This document shows, piece by piece, positions 41,833 through 52,984 of a DNA stretch of 64,000 bases; positions within the stretch are counted from its first letter, which is position 1; each line of letters starts with the position of its first letter. The notes below the pieces were generated by a model. It saw only the letters and a program-made list of their open reading frames with translations. It had not been told where the DNA came from and ran no database searches. Made by a program: the position numbers and the translations under genes. This stretch comes from Aminobacter aminovorans (lineage in GTDB: Bacteria > Pseudomonadota > Alphaproteobacteria > Rhizobiales > Rhizobiaceae), in NCBI RefSeq assembly GCF_900445235.1, contig NZ_UFSM01000001.1, positions 2,991,501 through 3,055,500 on the forward strand. Direction: 5' to 3'.

Positions 41833-42924
41833 ATGCAGCTCCGCCGCATCCTTTTTGCTGGCCTTTGCGCCACGTTCATGAGCTCGACAGCCTTCGCCGC
41901 CACCTCGGCGGGAACGGTTGCGGCACCTCAGCCTGTCGCAAGCGACGTCATCACCGTCGCTGCCAAGAGCGACGCAGCTGAACTCAAGCTGCTCAAGAAA
42001 AAGAAGAAGCCGACCGACGAGGACCTGTCGCGAATCAAGGACCTTGAAGCCAAGATCAAGGCCGACAAGGAAGTCGCGCGCCTCAAGATGCTCGAAGCCA
42101 AGAAGATGGCGATGCGGGCCGCTGCGAAGGCAAAGGCCGAGCAGGCCCGCGAACTTGCCCGCCTGAAGAAGACCGAAAAGGCGACCACCCAGGTTGCTGC
42201 TGCCGCGCCGGCACCCAAGCGCAATCTCCAGCCGCTCGAAGTGATGAAGCCGATCGAGCCGTTTACACCCGACGTTGCTGAAGTGGCTTCCTCCGGCAAC
42301 AATGGCGAGCTGCGCAGCGAGGGCCAGGATCGGCCGCGCCAGACCGGTCTGCTCGCCGGTATCTTCGGCGGCAGCGCGCCGCAGCAGTCGATGCTGCCGC
42401 AGACGCGCGCGCTCGACGCCGTGCTGCAGGCCAAGCAGGCCAAGAAGCAGTTCAAGGTGAAGTCCGACTTCGAGCCGCAGGAAGTGTCGTTCCCCGGCTA
42501 TGAGCGTGGCCAGATCGTCGTCGATACCGGCTCGCGCTACCTCTATCTGATCGAATCGTCGTCGACGGCGCGCCGCTACGCCATTGCGGTCGGCCGCGAA
42601 GGCCTGGAGTTCAAGGGCAAGGCGACGATTGGCGACAAGCAGGAATGGCCGCGCTGGATCCCGACCAAGGAAATGCAGGAGCGCGAGCCCAAGAAGTACG
42701 GCCAGTACAAGGACGGCATGAACGGCGGACCGGAAAACCCGCTCGGCGCGCGCGCCATCTACCTTTACCAGGGCAAGAAGGATACCCATATCCGTATCCA
42801 TGGAACCAACCAGCCGCAGACGATCGGCACAAACTCTTCGAACGGGTGCTTCCGCATGGTCAACGACCATGTCATGGATCTCTACAGCCGCGTGAAGATG
42901 GGCTCTGAAGTCATCGTCATGTAA
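41833..42924 (+). CDS. L,D-transpeptidase (YkuD domain) with charged coiled-coil region
   Basis: 363 residues from ATG 41833. Signal peptide (about 1-22), then a Lys/Ala/Glu-rich predicted coiled coil (about 45-125), a Pro-rich linker, and a C-terminal YkuD domain with the catalytic motif HIRIHGTNQPQ...SSNGCFRM (Cys near residue 336). Such enzymes make 3-3 crosslinks or attach proteins to peptidoglycan. The coiled coil may contact the wall or a partner. Ends in a terminator. Confidence 0.92.
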   Translation: MQLRRILFAGLCATFMSSTAFAATSAGTVAAPQPVASDVITVAAKSDAAELKLLKKKKKPTDEDLSRIKDLEAKIKADKEVARLKMLEAKKMAMRAAAKAKAEQARELARLKKTEKATTQVAAAAPAPKRNLQPLEVMKPIEPFTPDVAEVASSGNNGELRSEGQDRPRQTGLLAGIFGGSAPQQSMLPQTRALDAVLQAKQAKKQFKVKSDFEPQEVSFPGYERGQIVVDTGSRYLYLIESSSTARRYAIAVGREGLEFKGKATIGDKQEWPRWIPTKEMQEREPKKYGQYKDGMNGGPENPLGARAIYLYQGKKDTHIRIHGTNQPQTIGTNSSNGCFRMVNDHVMDLYSRVKMGSEVIVM

Positions 42925-42948
42925 GGCGTTTTCAAAACGCTGATAGCT

Positions 42949-42974
42949 GGCCGGCGGTCACGCCGGCCTTTTTG
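42949..42974 (+). terminator. Rho-independent terminator after the L,D-transpeptidase gene
   Basis: Perfect 8-bp stem GGCCGGCG-GTCA-CGCCGGCC followed by TTTTTG. Confidence 0.88.
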
Positions 42975-43082
42975 TTTGCATGGCCATCCGGCAGCGACAC
43001 TGAACAGCCAGATAGGGAAAAGTCCGACGCGGCGGATTTTTCTCTGGCGGAATCGATTTGGCCGCGTTAAGCGATGAATCCC

Positions 43083-44711
43083 ATGGCGCGATATGTTTTT
43101 ATTACCGGCGGCGTGGTCTCTTCCCTTGGAAAAGGCATAGCCGCAGCGGCCCTAGGGGCTCTTCTGCAGGCACGCGGATATCGCGTGCGCATCCGAAAAC
43201 TCGATCCGTATCTCAATGTCGACCCGGGGACGATGTCGCCTTACCAGCACGGTGAGGTGTTCGTGACCGACGACGGGGCGGAAACCGACCTCGATCTCGG
43301 TCACTACGAGCGCTTCACCGGGCGTTCGGCGAACCAGAGCGACAACATCACCACCGGCCGCATCTACAAGAACATTATCGAACGCGAGCGGCGTGGCGAC
43401 TATCTCGGCGCGACCGTGCAGGTCATCCCGCACGTCACCGACGAGATCAAGAACTTCATCCTCGACGGCAATGACGAGTACGACTTCGTGCTCTGCGAGA
43501 TCGGCGGCACCGTCGGCGACATCGAAGCGATGCCGTTCCTCGAAGCGATCCGTCAGCTCGGCAACGATCTGCCGCGCAACAACGCGGTCTATGTCCACCT
43601 GACGCTGATGCCCTACATTCCCACGGCAGGCGAACTCAAGACCAAGCCGACCCAGCATTCGGTCAAGGAACTGCGCTCGATCGGTATTGCGCCCGACATC
43701 CTACTGGTGCGCGCCGACCGCGACATCCCGAAGGAAGAACGCCGCAAGCTGTCGCTGTTCTGCAATGTGCGCGAGTCCGCCGTCATCCAGGCCCTCGACG
43801 TCGGCCACATCTACGACGTGCCGCTGGCCTACCATAAGGAAGGTCTGGACTCGGAAGTGCTGGCAGCCTTCGGCATCGACCCGGCGCCCAAGCCCCGTCT
43901 CGATCCCTGGCAGAACGTCTCGCAGCTGATCCACAATCCGGAGGGCGAGGTCACCATCGCCGTGGTCGGCAAGTACACGGGGCTCAAGGATGCCTACAAG
44001 TCGCTGATCGAGGCGCTGTCGCATGGCGGTCTCGCCAACAACGTCAAAGTCAAGCTCGACTGGATCGAAAGCGAGGTCTTCGAGAAGGAAGATCCGGCAC
44101 CGTTCCTGGAAAAGGTGCACGGCATCCTGGTGCCCGGTGGCTTTGGCGAGCGCGGCTCGGAAGGCAAAATTCTTGCGGCCAAATTCGCTCGCGAGCGCAA
44201 GGTGCCGTATTTCGGCATCTGCTTCGGCATGCAGATGGCCTGCATCGAGGCGGCGCGTTCGCTCGCCGGCATCGAGAACGCCTCGTCGACCGAGTTCGGC
44301 TCGACCAAGGAGCCGGTCGTCGGCCTGATGACCGAATGGCTCAAGGGCAACATGCTCGAGAAGCGCAAGGCTTCGGGCGATCTCGGCGGCACGATGCGTC
44401 TCGGCGCATTCGAAGCAAAGCTGGCAGAAGGTTCGAAGATCGCCGAGATCTATGGCGATACCGATATCTCCGAGCGTCACCGCCACCGCTACGAGGTCAA
44501 CATCGACTACAAGGATCGCCTCGAAGAGTGCGGTCTGGTCTTTGCCGGCATGTCGCCTGACGGCGTGCTGCCCGAAACGGTCGAATACCCGGACCATCCC
44601 TGGTTCATCGGCGTCCAGTACCATCCGGAGCTGAAAAGCCGTCCGCTGGAGCCGCATCCACTGTTTGCAAGCTTCATCGAAGCCGCCGTTGAACAGAGCC
44701 GGCTGGTCTGA
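43083..44711 (+). CDS. pyrG: CTP synthase
   Basis: 542 residues from ATG 43083 ([18 protein letters not shown]); an ATG three codons upstream at 43074 is an alternative. N-terminal amidoligase domain and C-terminal class I glutamine amidotransferase domain with nucleophile Cys in [10 protein letters not shown]. Final step of pyrimidine nucleotide synthesis. Confidence 0.98.
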   Translation: MARYVFITGGVVSSLGKGIAAAALGALLQARGYRVRIRKLDPYLNVDPGTMSPYQHGEVFVTDDGAETDLDLGHYERFTGRSANQSDNITTGRIYKNIIERERRGDYLGATVQVIPHVTDEIKNFILDGNDEYDFVLCEIGGTVGDIEAMPFLEAIRQLGNDLPRNNAVYVHLTLMPYIPTAGELKTKPTQHSVKELRSIGIAPDILLVRADRDIPKEERRKLSLFCNVRESAVIQALDVGHIYDVPLAYHKEGLDSEVLAAFGIDPAPKPRLDPWQNVSQLIHNPEGEVTIAVVGKYTGLKDAYKSLIEALSHGGLANNVKVKLDWIESEVFEKEDPAPFLEKVHGILVPGGFGERGSEGKILAAKFARERKVPYFGICFGMQMACIEAARSLAGIENASSTEFGSTKEPVVGLMTEWLKGNMLEKRKASGDLGGTMRLGAFEAKLAEGSKIAEIYGDTDISERHRHRYEVNIDYKDRLEECGLVFAGMSPDGVLPETVEYPDHPWFIGVQYHPELKSRPLEPHPLFASFIEAAVEQSRLV

Positions 44712-44773
44712 TCTCTCATGCGCGCCGACGTGAATTCGCCGGCGCGCATTTGGTCCACTCGGTGGCTTACCGT

Positions 44774-45316
44774 ATGACCACCTATGTCGCGCTCCTCTAC
44801 AGCATCGTCCTTGGCCCTGGCCGGCGCGTCGTCATGTCCGATCTGCGCGACATGGCCACGGCGCTCGGCCTGGAAAATCCACGCACGCTGGTGGCCACCG
44901 GCAATCTCGTCTTCGAGGCCGAGGGCAAGACTGTTTCCGCGCTGGAGCGCGAGCTCGAAGCGGGCTTTGCCCTGAAATTTGGCAAGCATGTCGACATCAT
45001 CATCCGAAATGCCGCTGGCTGGCGGAAGCTTGTGGCGGCCAATCCATTCAAGGCCGAATCCGAACTTCACGCCGATCAGGTGGGTGTCCGCGTGATGCGC
45101 CAGCCGGTGAAATCTGAAGTCGTAGAGCGGCTTCGCCCTTATGTCGCCGCCGACGAAAAGCTCACATCCGTCGACGGCGACATCTGGCTCTATTTCTCCC
45201 GCAATACCCCTTCGTCCCGGCTGCTTGGCGCGTTGACGCCCAAGCGCGCCGGTGGGGTCGGGACCGCGCGCAACTGGAACACGGTGCGCCGATTGGGCGA
45301 CATGGTGGCATCGTAG
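44774..45316 (+). CDS. DUF1697 family protein
   Basis: 180 residues from ATG 44774. The MTTYVALLYSIVLGPGRRVV start and NPRTLVATGNLVFEAEG are typical of DUF1697. Function unknown. It follows pyrG by 62 bp and precedes a VOC protein. Confidence 0.82.
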   Translation: MTTYVALLYSIVLGPGRRVVMSDLRDMATALGLENPRTLVATGNLVFEAEGKTVSALERELEAGFALKFGKHVDIIIRNAAGWRKLVAANPFKAESELHADQVGVRVMRQPVKSEVVERLRPYVAADEKLTSVDGDIWLYFSRNTPSSRLLGALTPKRAGGVGTARNWNTVRRLGDMVAS

Positions 45317-45366
45317 GTGCCACGGGGCAGCTTGCTTCACATCGGGATTTCAGGCACAGCGCAGCC

Positions 45367-46212
45367 ATGACGAAAACCGACAGCCCGCGACCGCTCGACC
45401 ACGTGGTCCTGCCCACCGGCGACTTGGCATTGGCGCGTGAGCGGCTCACTGCACTTGGCTTCACCGTATCGCCGCAGGGCACGCACCCGTTCGGAACGAT
45501 CAACTGTTGCGTCTATCTGAGCGACGGCACCTTCCTGGAGCCGCTTGCGGTCGGTGACAAGCCCGCGGCCGACAAGGCGATTGTCGAGGGCAATGCGTTT
45601 GTCGCGCGCGATCGCCTTTTCCGAGACGCACATGGCGACGAGGGCTTTTCGGCAGTCGTGTTCGGAACCGGTGATGCCGATGCCGACCATTGCGAGTTCG
45701 TGGCGGCAGGCGTATCGGCCGGCAGCCGGCTCGATTTTTCGCGTCCGTTCGTCGACGCCTCAGGCAAGTCTGATCAAGCATCGTTTCGGTTGGCATTTGC
45801 CGCCCAGCCGAACGCCGACGCGGATGCCTTCTTTTTCACCTGCGAGCGCGCCAACGCGCCTGCGGTCGACCGGTCAGCGCTTCAAGCTCATGGCAATGGC
45901 GCCAGGCGCGTGTTGGCGGTCGAGCTCGCTGCCGGGGATGTGGCTGCGGCGGGCAAGCTGCTCGCAACCGTTGCCCGCAGCAAGGCGGACGACGTCGGCG
46001 TGCCGCTTGCAAATGCATCGCTTGCCATCCGTAGCGAGCCGAACGCGCTCGGCATTCGCCTCGAAGCCATGGTCTTTGCCGTCGATGACCTTGCCGCGAC
46101 AAAGGCGCTTCTTGTCGAACGTACAGTCGCGCACGATCTGGACGGCCAGCGCCTGGTGGTGCCGGCAGCGCCGGGGCAGGGTGCAACCTTCATTTTCGAG
46201 GAGCAGAAATGA
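45367..46212 (+). CDS. VOC family (glyoxalase-like) protein
   Basis: 281 residues. The LDHVVLPTGDLALARERLTA start and a later LEAMVFAVDDLAATKALL mark two vicinal-oxygen-chelate modules. Metal-dependent lyase or dioxygenase relative; substrate unknown. Its stop overlaps kdsA (ATGA), so they are translated together, which may or may not mean a functional link. Confidence 0.8.
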   Translation: MTKTDSPRPLDHVVLPTGDLALARERLTALGFTVSPQGTHPFGTINCCVYLSDGTFLEPLAVGDKPAADKAIVEGNAFVARDRLFRDAHGDEGFSAVVFGTGDADADHCEFVAAGVSAGSRLDFSRPFVDASGKSDQASFRLAFAAQPNADADAFFFTCERANAPAVDRSALQAHGNGARRVLAVELAAGDVAAAGKLLATVARSKADDVGVPLANASLAIRSEPNALGIRLEAMVFAVDDLAATKALLVERTVAHDLDGQRLVVPAAPGQGATFIFEEQK

Positions 46213-47042
46213 CCAAGCCGAATGCAAATGTGACGGTCGGCACGACCCTCTTCGCCAATGACGCGCCGCTGTCGCTGATTGCTGGTCCGTGCCAGTTCGA
46301 ATCGCGCCAGCATGCCTTCGACATGGCCGGCAAGCTCAAGGAGCTGACCCAGAAGCTCGGCATCGGCTTCGTCTACAAGTCGAGCTTCGACAAGGCCAAC
46401 CGCAGTTCGCTGTCGAGCACGCGCGGTGCCGGCCTCAATGCCGCGCTGCCCGTTTTCGCCGACCTGCGCAAGGAACTCGGCGTCACTGTCATCACCGACG
46501 TTCACAATGAAGAGCAGTGCGCCATCGTCGCCGAAGTTGTCGACGTGCTGCAGATCCCGGCCTTCCTCAGCCGCCAGACCGACCTGCTCATCGCTGCCGC
46601 CAGGACCGGCAAGGTCGTCAACGTCAAGAAGGGTCAGTTCCTGGCACCCTGGGACATGAAGAACGTCGTCGCCAAGGTGACCGGCTCGGGCAACCCGAAC
46701 GTACTGGTGACCGAACGCGGCACGTCCTTCGGCTACAACACGCTGGTCTCAGACATGCGCGGCCTGCCTGTCATGGCCGATATCGGTGCGCCTGTGATCT
46801 TCGATGCCACCCATTCTGTGCAGCAGCCAGGCGGGCTGGGCGCCACGTCGGGCGGCGAGCGCCGCTTCGTCGAAACGCTGGCGCGCGCGGCCGTTGCCGT
46901 TGGCGTCGCCGGTGTGTTCATCGAAACGCACGAGGACCCCGACAATTCGACCTCGTCAGATGGTCCCAACATGGTACCGTTCAAGGACATGCCGGCACTG
47001 CTCGAACGCCTGATGGCCTTCGACCGCATCGCCAAGGGCTGA
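46209..47042 (+). CDS. kdsA: 3-deoxy-D-manno-octulosonate-8-phosphate synthase
   Basis: 277 residues; makes Kdo8P, a core sugar precursor of LPS. LIAGPCQFESRQHAFDMA, FKYKSSF-like YKSSFDKANRSS, and FDATHSVQQPG are visible. The Cys in LIAGPCQ belongs to the family signature; the metal type is not clear. Confidence 0.97.
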   Translation: MTKPNANVTVGTTLFANDAPLSLIAGPCQFESRQHAFDMAGKLKELTQKLGIGFVYKSSFDKANRSSLSSTRGAGLNAALPVFADLRKELGVTVITDVHNEEQCAIVAEVVDVLQIPAFLSRQTDLLIAAARTGKVVNVKKGQFLAPWDMKNVVAKVTGSGNPNVLVTERGTSFGYNTLVSDMRGLPVMADIGAPVIFDATHSVQQPGGLGATSGGERRFVETLARAAVAVGVAGVFIETHEDPDNSTSSDGPNMVPFKDMPALLERLMAFDRIAKG

Positions 47043-47139
47043 CCGGCGAACAATAGCCGTCCGCAACTCCAGCTTGAGCCCGGCTCGTGCCGGGCGTAGG
47101 CTTGCTTCCGTGACTGAGCATCTCAGCCGGAGAGCCTCC

Positions 47140-47343
47140 ATGTCTGTTGCCCGCGTTACCGAAATCACCTCATCGTCGACCAAGAGTTTCAAGGACGCCA
47201 TCGAAGAGGGCATCGCGCGCGCCTCGAAGACGCTCAAGAATGTCGAGGGCGCCTGGATCCAGGACCAGAAGGTGGTCGTTGAAAACGGCAAGATCGTTGC
47301 CTACCGCGTCAACATGAAGGTGACCTTCATCCTCGCCGACTGA
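47140..47343 (+). CDS. Dodecin family flavin-binding protein
   Basis: 67 residues: MSVARVTEITSSSTKSFKDA, then IARASKTLKNVEGAWI with the flavin-stacking Trp and a C-terminal beta strand. Dodecins form hollow dodecamers storing or buffering flavins. A weak ribosome site (CCGGAGAG) precedes it. Adjacent to a PRC-barrel stress gene. Confidence 0.9.
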   Translation: MSVARVTEITSSSTKSFKDAIEEGIARASKTLKNVEGAWIQDQKVVVENGKIVAYRVNMKVTFILAD

Positions 47344-47367
47344 TCGCACACACTATCGGGAAATGTT

Positions 47368-47392
47368 GGAACCTCCACGCCGGGGGCCCGTT
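47368..47392 (+). promoter_or_regulatory. EcfG/RpoE2-type promoter for the PRC-barrel gene
   Basis: GGAAC (47368-47372), a 16-bp spacer, then CGTT (47389-47392): the consensus of the alphaproteobacterial general stress sigma factor EcfG. It lies 34 bp before the PRC-barrel ATG. Confidence 0.7.
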
Positions 47393-47425
47393 ACCCCTGC
47401 ATCCCAACCAACGAGGAGCAGGATC

Positions 47426-47791
47426 ATGACGACCCAGACTGGTCATACCGCAGCCATTCCCGCATCGCGGGTCATCGGTACCAACGTCTACAATGTTGCC
47501 GGTGAGACGATCGGCAAGATCGAGGACGTGATGCTCGACAAGCTGTCGAACGGCATCATGTTCGCCGTCATCGGCTTCGGCGGTTTCCTGGGCATCGGCG
47601 AGCGCTACCACGCCATCCCGTGGTCGACGCTGGATTTCGACAAGGGCCGCGGCGGCTACGTCGTTCCGTTCTCCAGGGAGCAGCTCAAGGCGGCGCCTTC
47701 CTATTCGGTCAACGAACTGACCGAGGATGATGGCCGTCTGGCGCGCGACGCTTCATACCAGCACTATCGTGTCGAGCCCTATTGGCACTGA
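47426..47791 (+). CDS. PRC-barrel domain protein
   Basis: 121 residues from ATG 47426, preceded by GAGGAG. ASRVIGTNVYNVAGETIGKI is the start of the PRC barrel, seen in RNA-processing and photosynthetic proteins and many small stress proteins. The EcfG-like promoter suggests induction in general stress. Followed by a bidirectional terminator. Confidence 0.9.
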   Translation: MTTQTGHTAAIPASRVIGTNVYNVAGETIGKIEDVMLDKLSNGIMFAVIGFGGFLGIGERYHAIPWSTLDFDKGRGGYVVPFSREQLKAAPSYSVNELTEDDGRLARDASYQHYRVEPYWH

Positions 47792-47803
47792 TCGCCGAAC
47801 AAC

Positions 47804-47835
47804 AAAAAGCCCCGCCGAAGCGGGGCTTTTCTTTT
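47804..47835. terminator. Bidirectional terminator between the PRC-barrel and small lipoprotein genes
   Basis: AAAAGCCCCG (47805-47814) and CGGGGCTTTT (47821-47830) with a 6-nt loop; T-rich on both sides. Ends the plus-strand PRC-barrel gene and the minus-strand lipoprotein gene. Confidence 0.9.
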
Positions 47836-47846
47836 GTGCCGGCGCC

Positions 47847-47969
47847 TTACCTTGGTGTCGGTAGTATCCGTACCTGCGACACGCCTTGCGGGGGCGGTTG
47901 ACTGTCGCATGAGGTCAGAAACGCTGCGGCGATGAAGAACAAACTCAAAATACCACTCAACTCGGACAT
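47847..47969 (-). CDS. Predicted 40-residue lipoprotein
   Basis: Small gene on the minus strand. ATG at 47969 is preceded by AGAGGGA. The protein is MSELSGILSLFFIAAAFLTS then Cys21, giving a lipobox LTSC, followed by a 19-residue polar, Pro-rich tail (DSQPPPQGVSQVRILPTPR) ending at TAA 47847. The signal has few N-terminal positive charges, which is unusual. It uses the bidirectional terminator. No known family; a real lipoprotein is inferred from the signal, the ribosome site and the terminator. Confidence 0.7.
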   Translation of the reverse strand: MSELSGILSLFFIAAAFLTSCDSQPPPQGVSQVRILPTPR

Positions 47970-47992
47970 GGCGAAACTCCCTCTGTTTCGCC
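47970..47992 (-). promoter_or_regulatory. Hairpin presenting the ribosome binding site of the small lipoprotein
   Basis: On the minus strand GGCGAAAC and GTTTCGCC form a perfect 8-bp stem with loop AGAGGGA, and the 3' arm abuts the ATG. The SD is in the loop, so the structure may control translation initiation. Confidence 0.6.
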
Positions 47993-48130
47993 CCGCGCGC
48001 CCGCAGTTTACCCGAAAGTTTGGCCGATGCCTGCCTGTTCGGATGAATTATGATGACAGCGTTTTGTCTAAAGTGAATCCCGCGGCTGACGCAGCGTGAT
48101 ATTTGGCCGCCCGCGATTGCGTTTTCCTGA

Positions 48131-49474
<1,344 letters not shown>

Positions 49475-49478
49475 TCCG

Positions 49479-49934
49479 ATGGGCACATCAGGCGGGCGGC
49501 AAAGCGAGCGATCAAACAGACTGGCTTGCTGCCTGCTGATGGCTGCCGCCTTCAACTGGCTTCCTGCGTCGCCCGCACTGGCGCAGGACTCGACGGATGG
49601 CTTCCGTTCGCCGACCGGCAACATCCAATGCATGTTCTTCGACGACGATGCATCGATACGCTGTAACATCGCCGACAAGACAACGCCATTGCCACCGCGC
49701 CCGCAGGACTGCGAACTGGACTGGGGCAATGATTTCGGCCTGGATGAAACGTCGAGACGCGGTGTGCTGATGTGCGTCGGCGACACGATCGTCGGCGACT
49801 ATCCGGACCTGGCCTATGGCGAAACTTTCGAGCGCGGAGACATCAGCTGCGTCTCCGAGCGCTCGGGCGTGACCTGCATCAACGGGCGGGGCGCGGGATT
49901 TGCGCTTTCGCGGGCGCGACAGCGGCTGTTTTGA
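49479..49934 (+). CDS. Secreted Cys-containing protein (DUF6636-like)
   Basis: 151 residues. Signal peptide about 1-35 (ASPALAQ). The mature part carries FRSPTGNIQCMFFDDDASIRC and further Cys pairs (DCELDWG, LMCVGD, ISCVSERSGVTC), suggesting disulfide bonds. Five bases after eno. The DUF6636 call rests on the SPTGNIQC motif; function unknown. Confidence 0.75.
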   Translation: MGTSGGRQSERSNRLACCLLMAAAFNWLPASPALAQDSTDGFRSPTGNIQCMFFDDDASIRCNIADKTTPLPPRPQDCELDWGNDFGLDETSRRGVLMCVGDTIVGDYPDLAYGETFERGDISCVSERSGVTCINGRGAGFALSRARQRLF

Positions 49935-50025
49935 ATCTGACGCGGTTTTTCGTGCGAAACGAGACTGTCGTAACCCGACATTAAGTATGATTGGGCAACA
50001 AGGGTGCAAAAGGTTTTTGCGCACC

Positions 50026-50355
50026 ATGTGGACACGCCAGCACAAGCAGACAAACACTGGGCGCCTGATCGTGCCGGCGCTGGCGGTGATGTTCCTGTCC
50101 TATTTCGGCTTCCACGCCTATCACGGCGAGTTCGGCATCTATTCCAAGTACCGGCTCGAAGCGCGCGCCGTCGAACTCCAGGCCCGGCTGGACACTGTCA
50201 GGGCGCAACGCCTCGACGTCGAACGCCGCGTACACATGCTCCACGATGGCTCGTTGGAGAAGGACATGCTTGACGAGCAGGCGCGCAACGCCTTGAATAT
50301 GTCCCATGCCGATGAGCTCACCATAATGCGGCCATCCGGTCGCCGGATTAACTGA
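50026..50355 (+). CDS. ftsB: FtsB/DivIC-like septum formation initiator
   Basis: 109 residues from ATG 50026. Short cytoplasmic N-terminus, one membrane helix (about 15-32), then a periplasmic coiled coil (about 45-80, AVELQARLDTVRAQRLDVERR). Typical FtsB topology and its usual place between eno and pdhA in Rhizobiales. Part of the FtsBLQ divisome complex. Confidence 0.9.
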   Translation: MWTRQHKQTNTGRLIVPALAVMFLSYFGFHAYHGEFGIYSKYRLEARAVELQARLDTVRAQRLDVERRVHMLHDGSLEKDMLDEQARNALNMSHADELTIMRPSGRRIN

Positions 50356-50368
50356 CTTCCAGTTAATC
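50346..50368 (+). repeat. Inverted repeat across the ftsB stop codon
   Basis: GATTAACTG (50346-50354) and CAGTTAATC (50360-50368), perfect 9-bp arms with a 5-nt loop. Contains the ftsB stop. Possible weak terminator. Confidence 0.5.
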
Positions 50369-50528
50369 AACAAGAAATCCAACGTTTTTAGACGCTTAAC
50401 CGCATGCCTGCTATGCATTTTTCCGCATGGCGCAGCGTCACTCACCATGCTAGCGTTTGGACATGGAGAGGAGAGATTATGCATGATCTCCTCATTGTCC
50501 GCAAAGAGACGCCACTAGGGAGTGATGC

Positions 50529-51572
50529 ATGGCCACCGCAGCCAAAAAAGCGCCTGCCAAATCTAAATCTGACTCAAAATCCCTTTCAGCACCGGTCACG
50601 CCTAAGCCGGTTGATTTCAGCAAGGAACAGGATCTCGCCGCCTATCGCGAGATGCTTCTGATCCGCCGCTTCGAGGAAAAGGCCGGCCAGCTCTACGGCA
50701 TGGGCTTCATCGGCGGTTTCTGCCACCTCTATATCGGTCAGGAAGCGGTCGTCACCGGCCTGCAGATGTCGCTGATCGAAGGCGACCAGATGATCACCGC
50801 CTATCGCGATCACGGCCACATGCTTGCCATGGGTCTGTCGGCGCGCGGCGTTATGGCGGAACTGACCGGGCGTCGGGGCGGCTTGTCGAAAGGCAAGGGC
50901 GGCTCCATGCACATGTTCTCCAAGGAAAAGCACTTCTACGGCGGCCACGGCATCGTCGGCGCTCAGGTGTCGCTCGGTACCGGACTGGCTTTCGCCAACC
51001 GCTATCGTGAGAACCCGAATGTCTCGGTGACCTATTTCGGCGACGGCGCTGCCAACCAGGGCCAGGTCTATGAGAGCTTCAACATGGCCGCGCTGTGGAA
51101 GCTGCCGGTGATCTACGTCATCGAAAACAATCGCTACGCCATGGGCACCGCCGTTACGCGCGCTTCGGCCGAGACGGATTTCTCGCAGCGCGGCGTGTCC
51201 TTCAAGATTCCAGGCATCAAGGTCGACGGCATGGATGTGCGCGCGGTCAAGGCCGCCGGCGATCTCGCCACCGAATGGTGCCGTTCGGGCAACGGTCCGA
51301 TGATCCTCGAGATGGAGACCTACCGCTATCGCGGTCACTCGATGTCTGATCCGGCCAAGTACCGCTCCAAGGACGAAGTGCAGAAGATGCGCTCCGAGCA
51401 CGACCCGATCGAACAGGTCAAGGCGCGCCTCATCGCCAAGAAGTGGGCCAGCGAAGACGACCTCAAGGCGGTCGACAAGGATGTTCGCGACATTGTGGCT
51501 GACGCCGCAGACTTTGCTCAGACCGATCCCGAGCCGGATGCTTCCGAGCTCTGGACCGACATCTTGATCTAA
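50529..51572 (+). CDS. pdhA: Pyruvate dehydrogenase E1 component, alpha subunit
   Basis: 347 residues. A Lys/Ala-rich N-terminus (1-25), then the thiamine diphosphate motif [20 protein letters not shown] ending at IENN. Regulatory-loop motif [12 protein letters not shown] is present. Begins the pdhABC-...-lpdA-...-lipA run. Confidence 0.97.
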   Translation: MATAAKKAPAKSKSDSKSLSAPVTPKPVDFSKEQDLAAYREMLLIRRFEEKAGQLYGMGFIGGFCHLYIGQEAVVTGLQMSLIEGDQMITAYRDHGHMLAMGLSARGVMAELTGRRGGLSKGKGGSMHMFSKEKHFYGGHGIVGAQVSLGTGLAFANRYRENPNVSVTYFGDGAANQGQVYESFNMAALWKLPVIYVIENNRYAMGTAVTRASAETDFSQRGVSFKIPGIKVDGMDVRAVKAAGDLATEWCRSGNGPMILEMETYRYRGHSMSDPAKYRSKDEVQKMRSEHDPIEQVKARLIAKKWASEDDLKAVDKDVRDIVADAADFAQTDPEPDASELWTDILI

Positions 51573-51586
51573 GGGAGGGCGCGAAC

Positions 51587-52966
<1,380 letters not shown>

Positions 52967-52984
52967 CACGGGCGGGAGGTCATC

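Noticed and set aside
47078..47095. GCCCGGC-TCGT-GCCGGGC hairpin after kdsA
   Set aside because: Only 7 bp with no T run in GC-rich sequence; could be chance.
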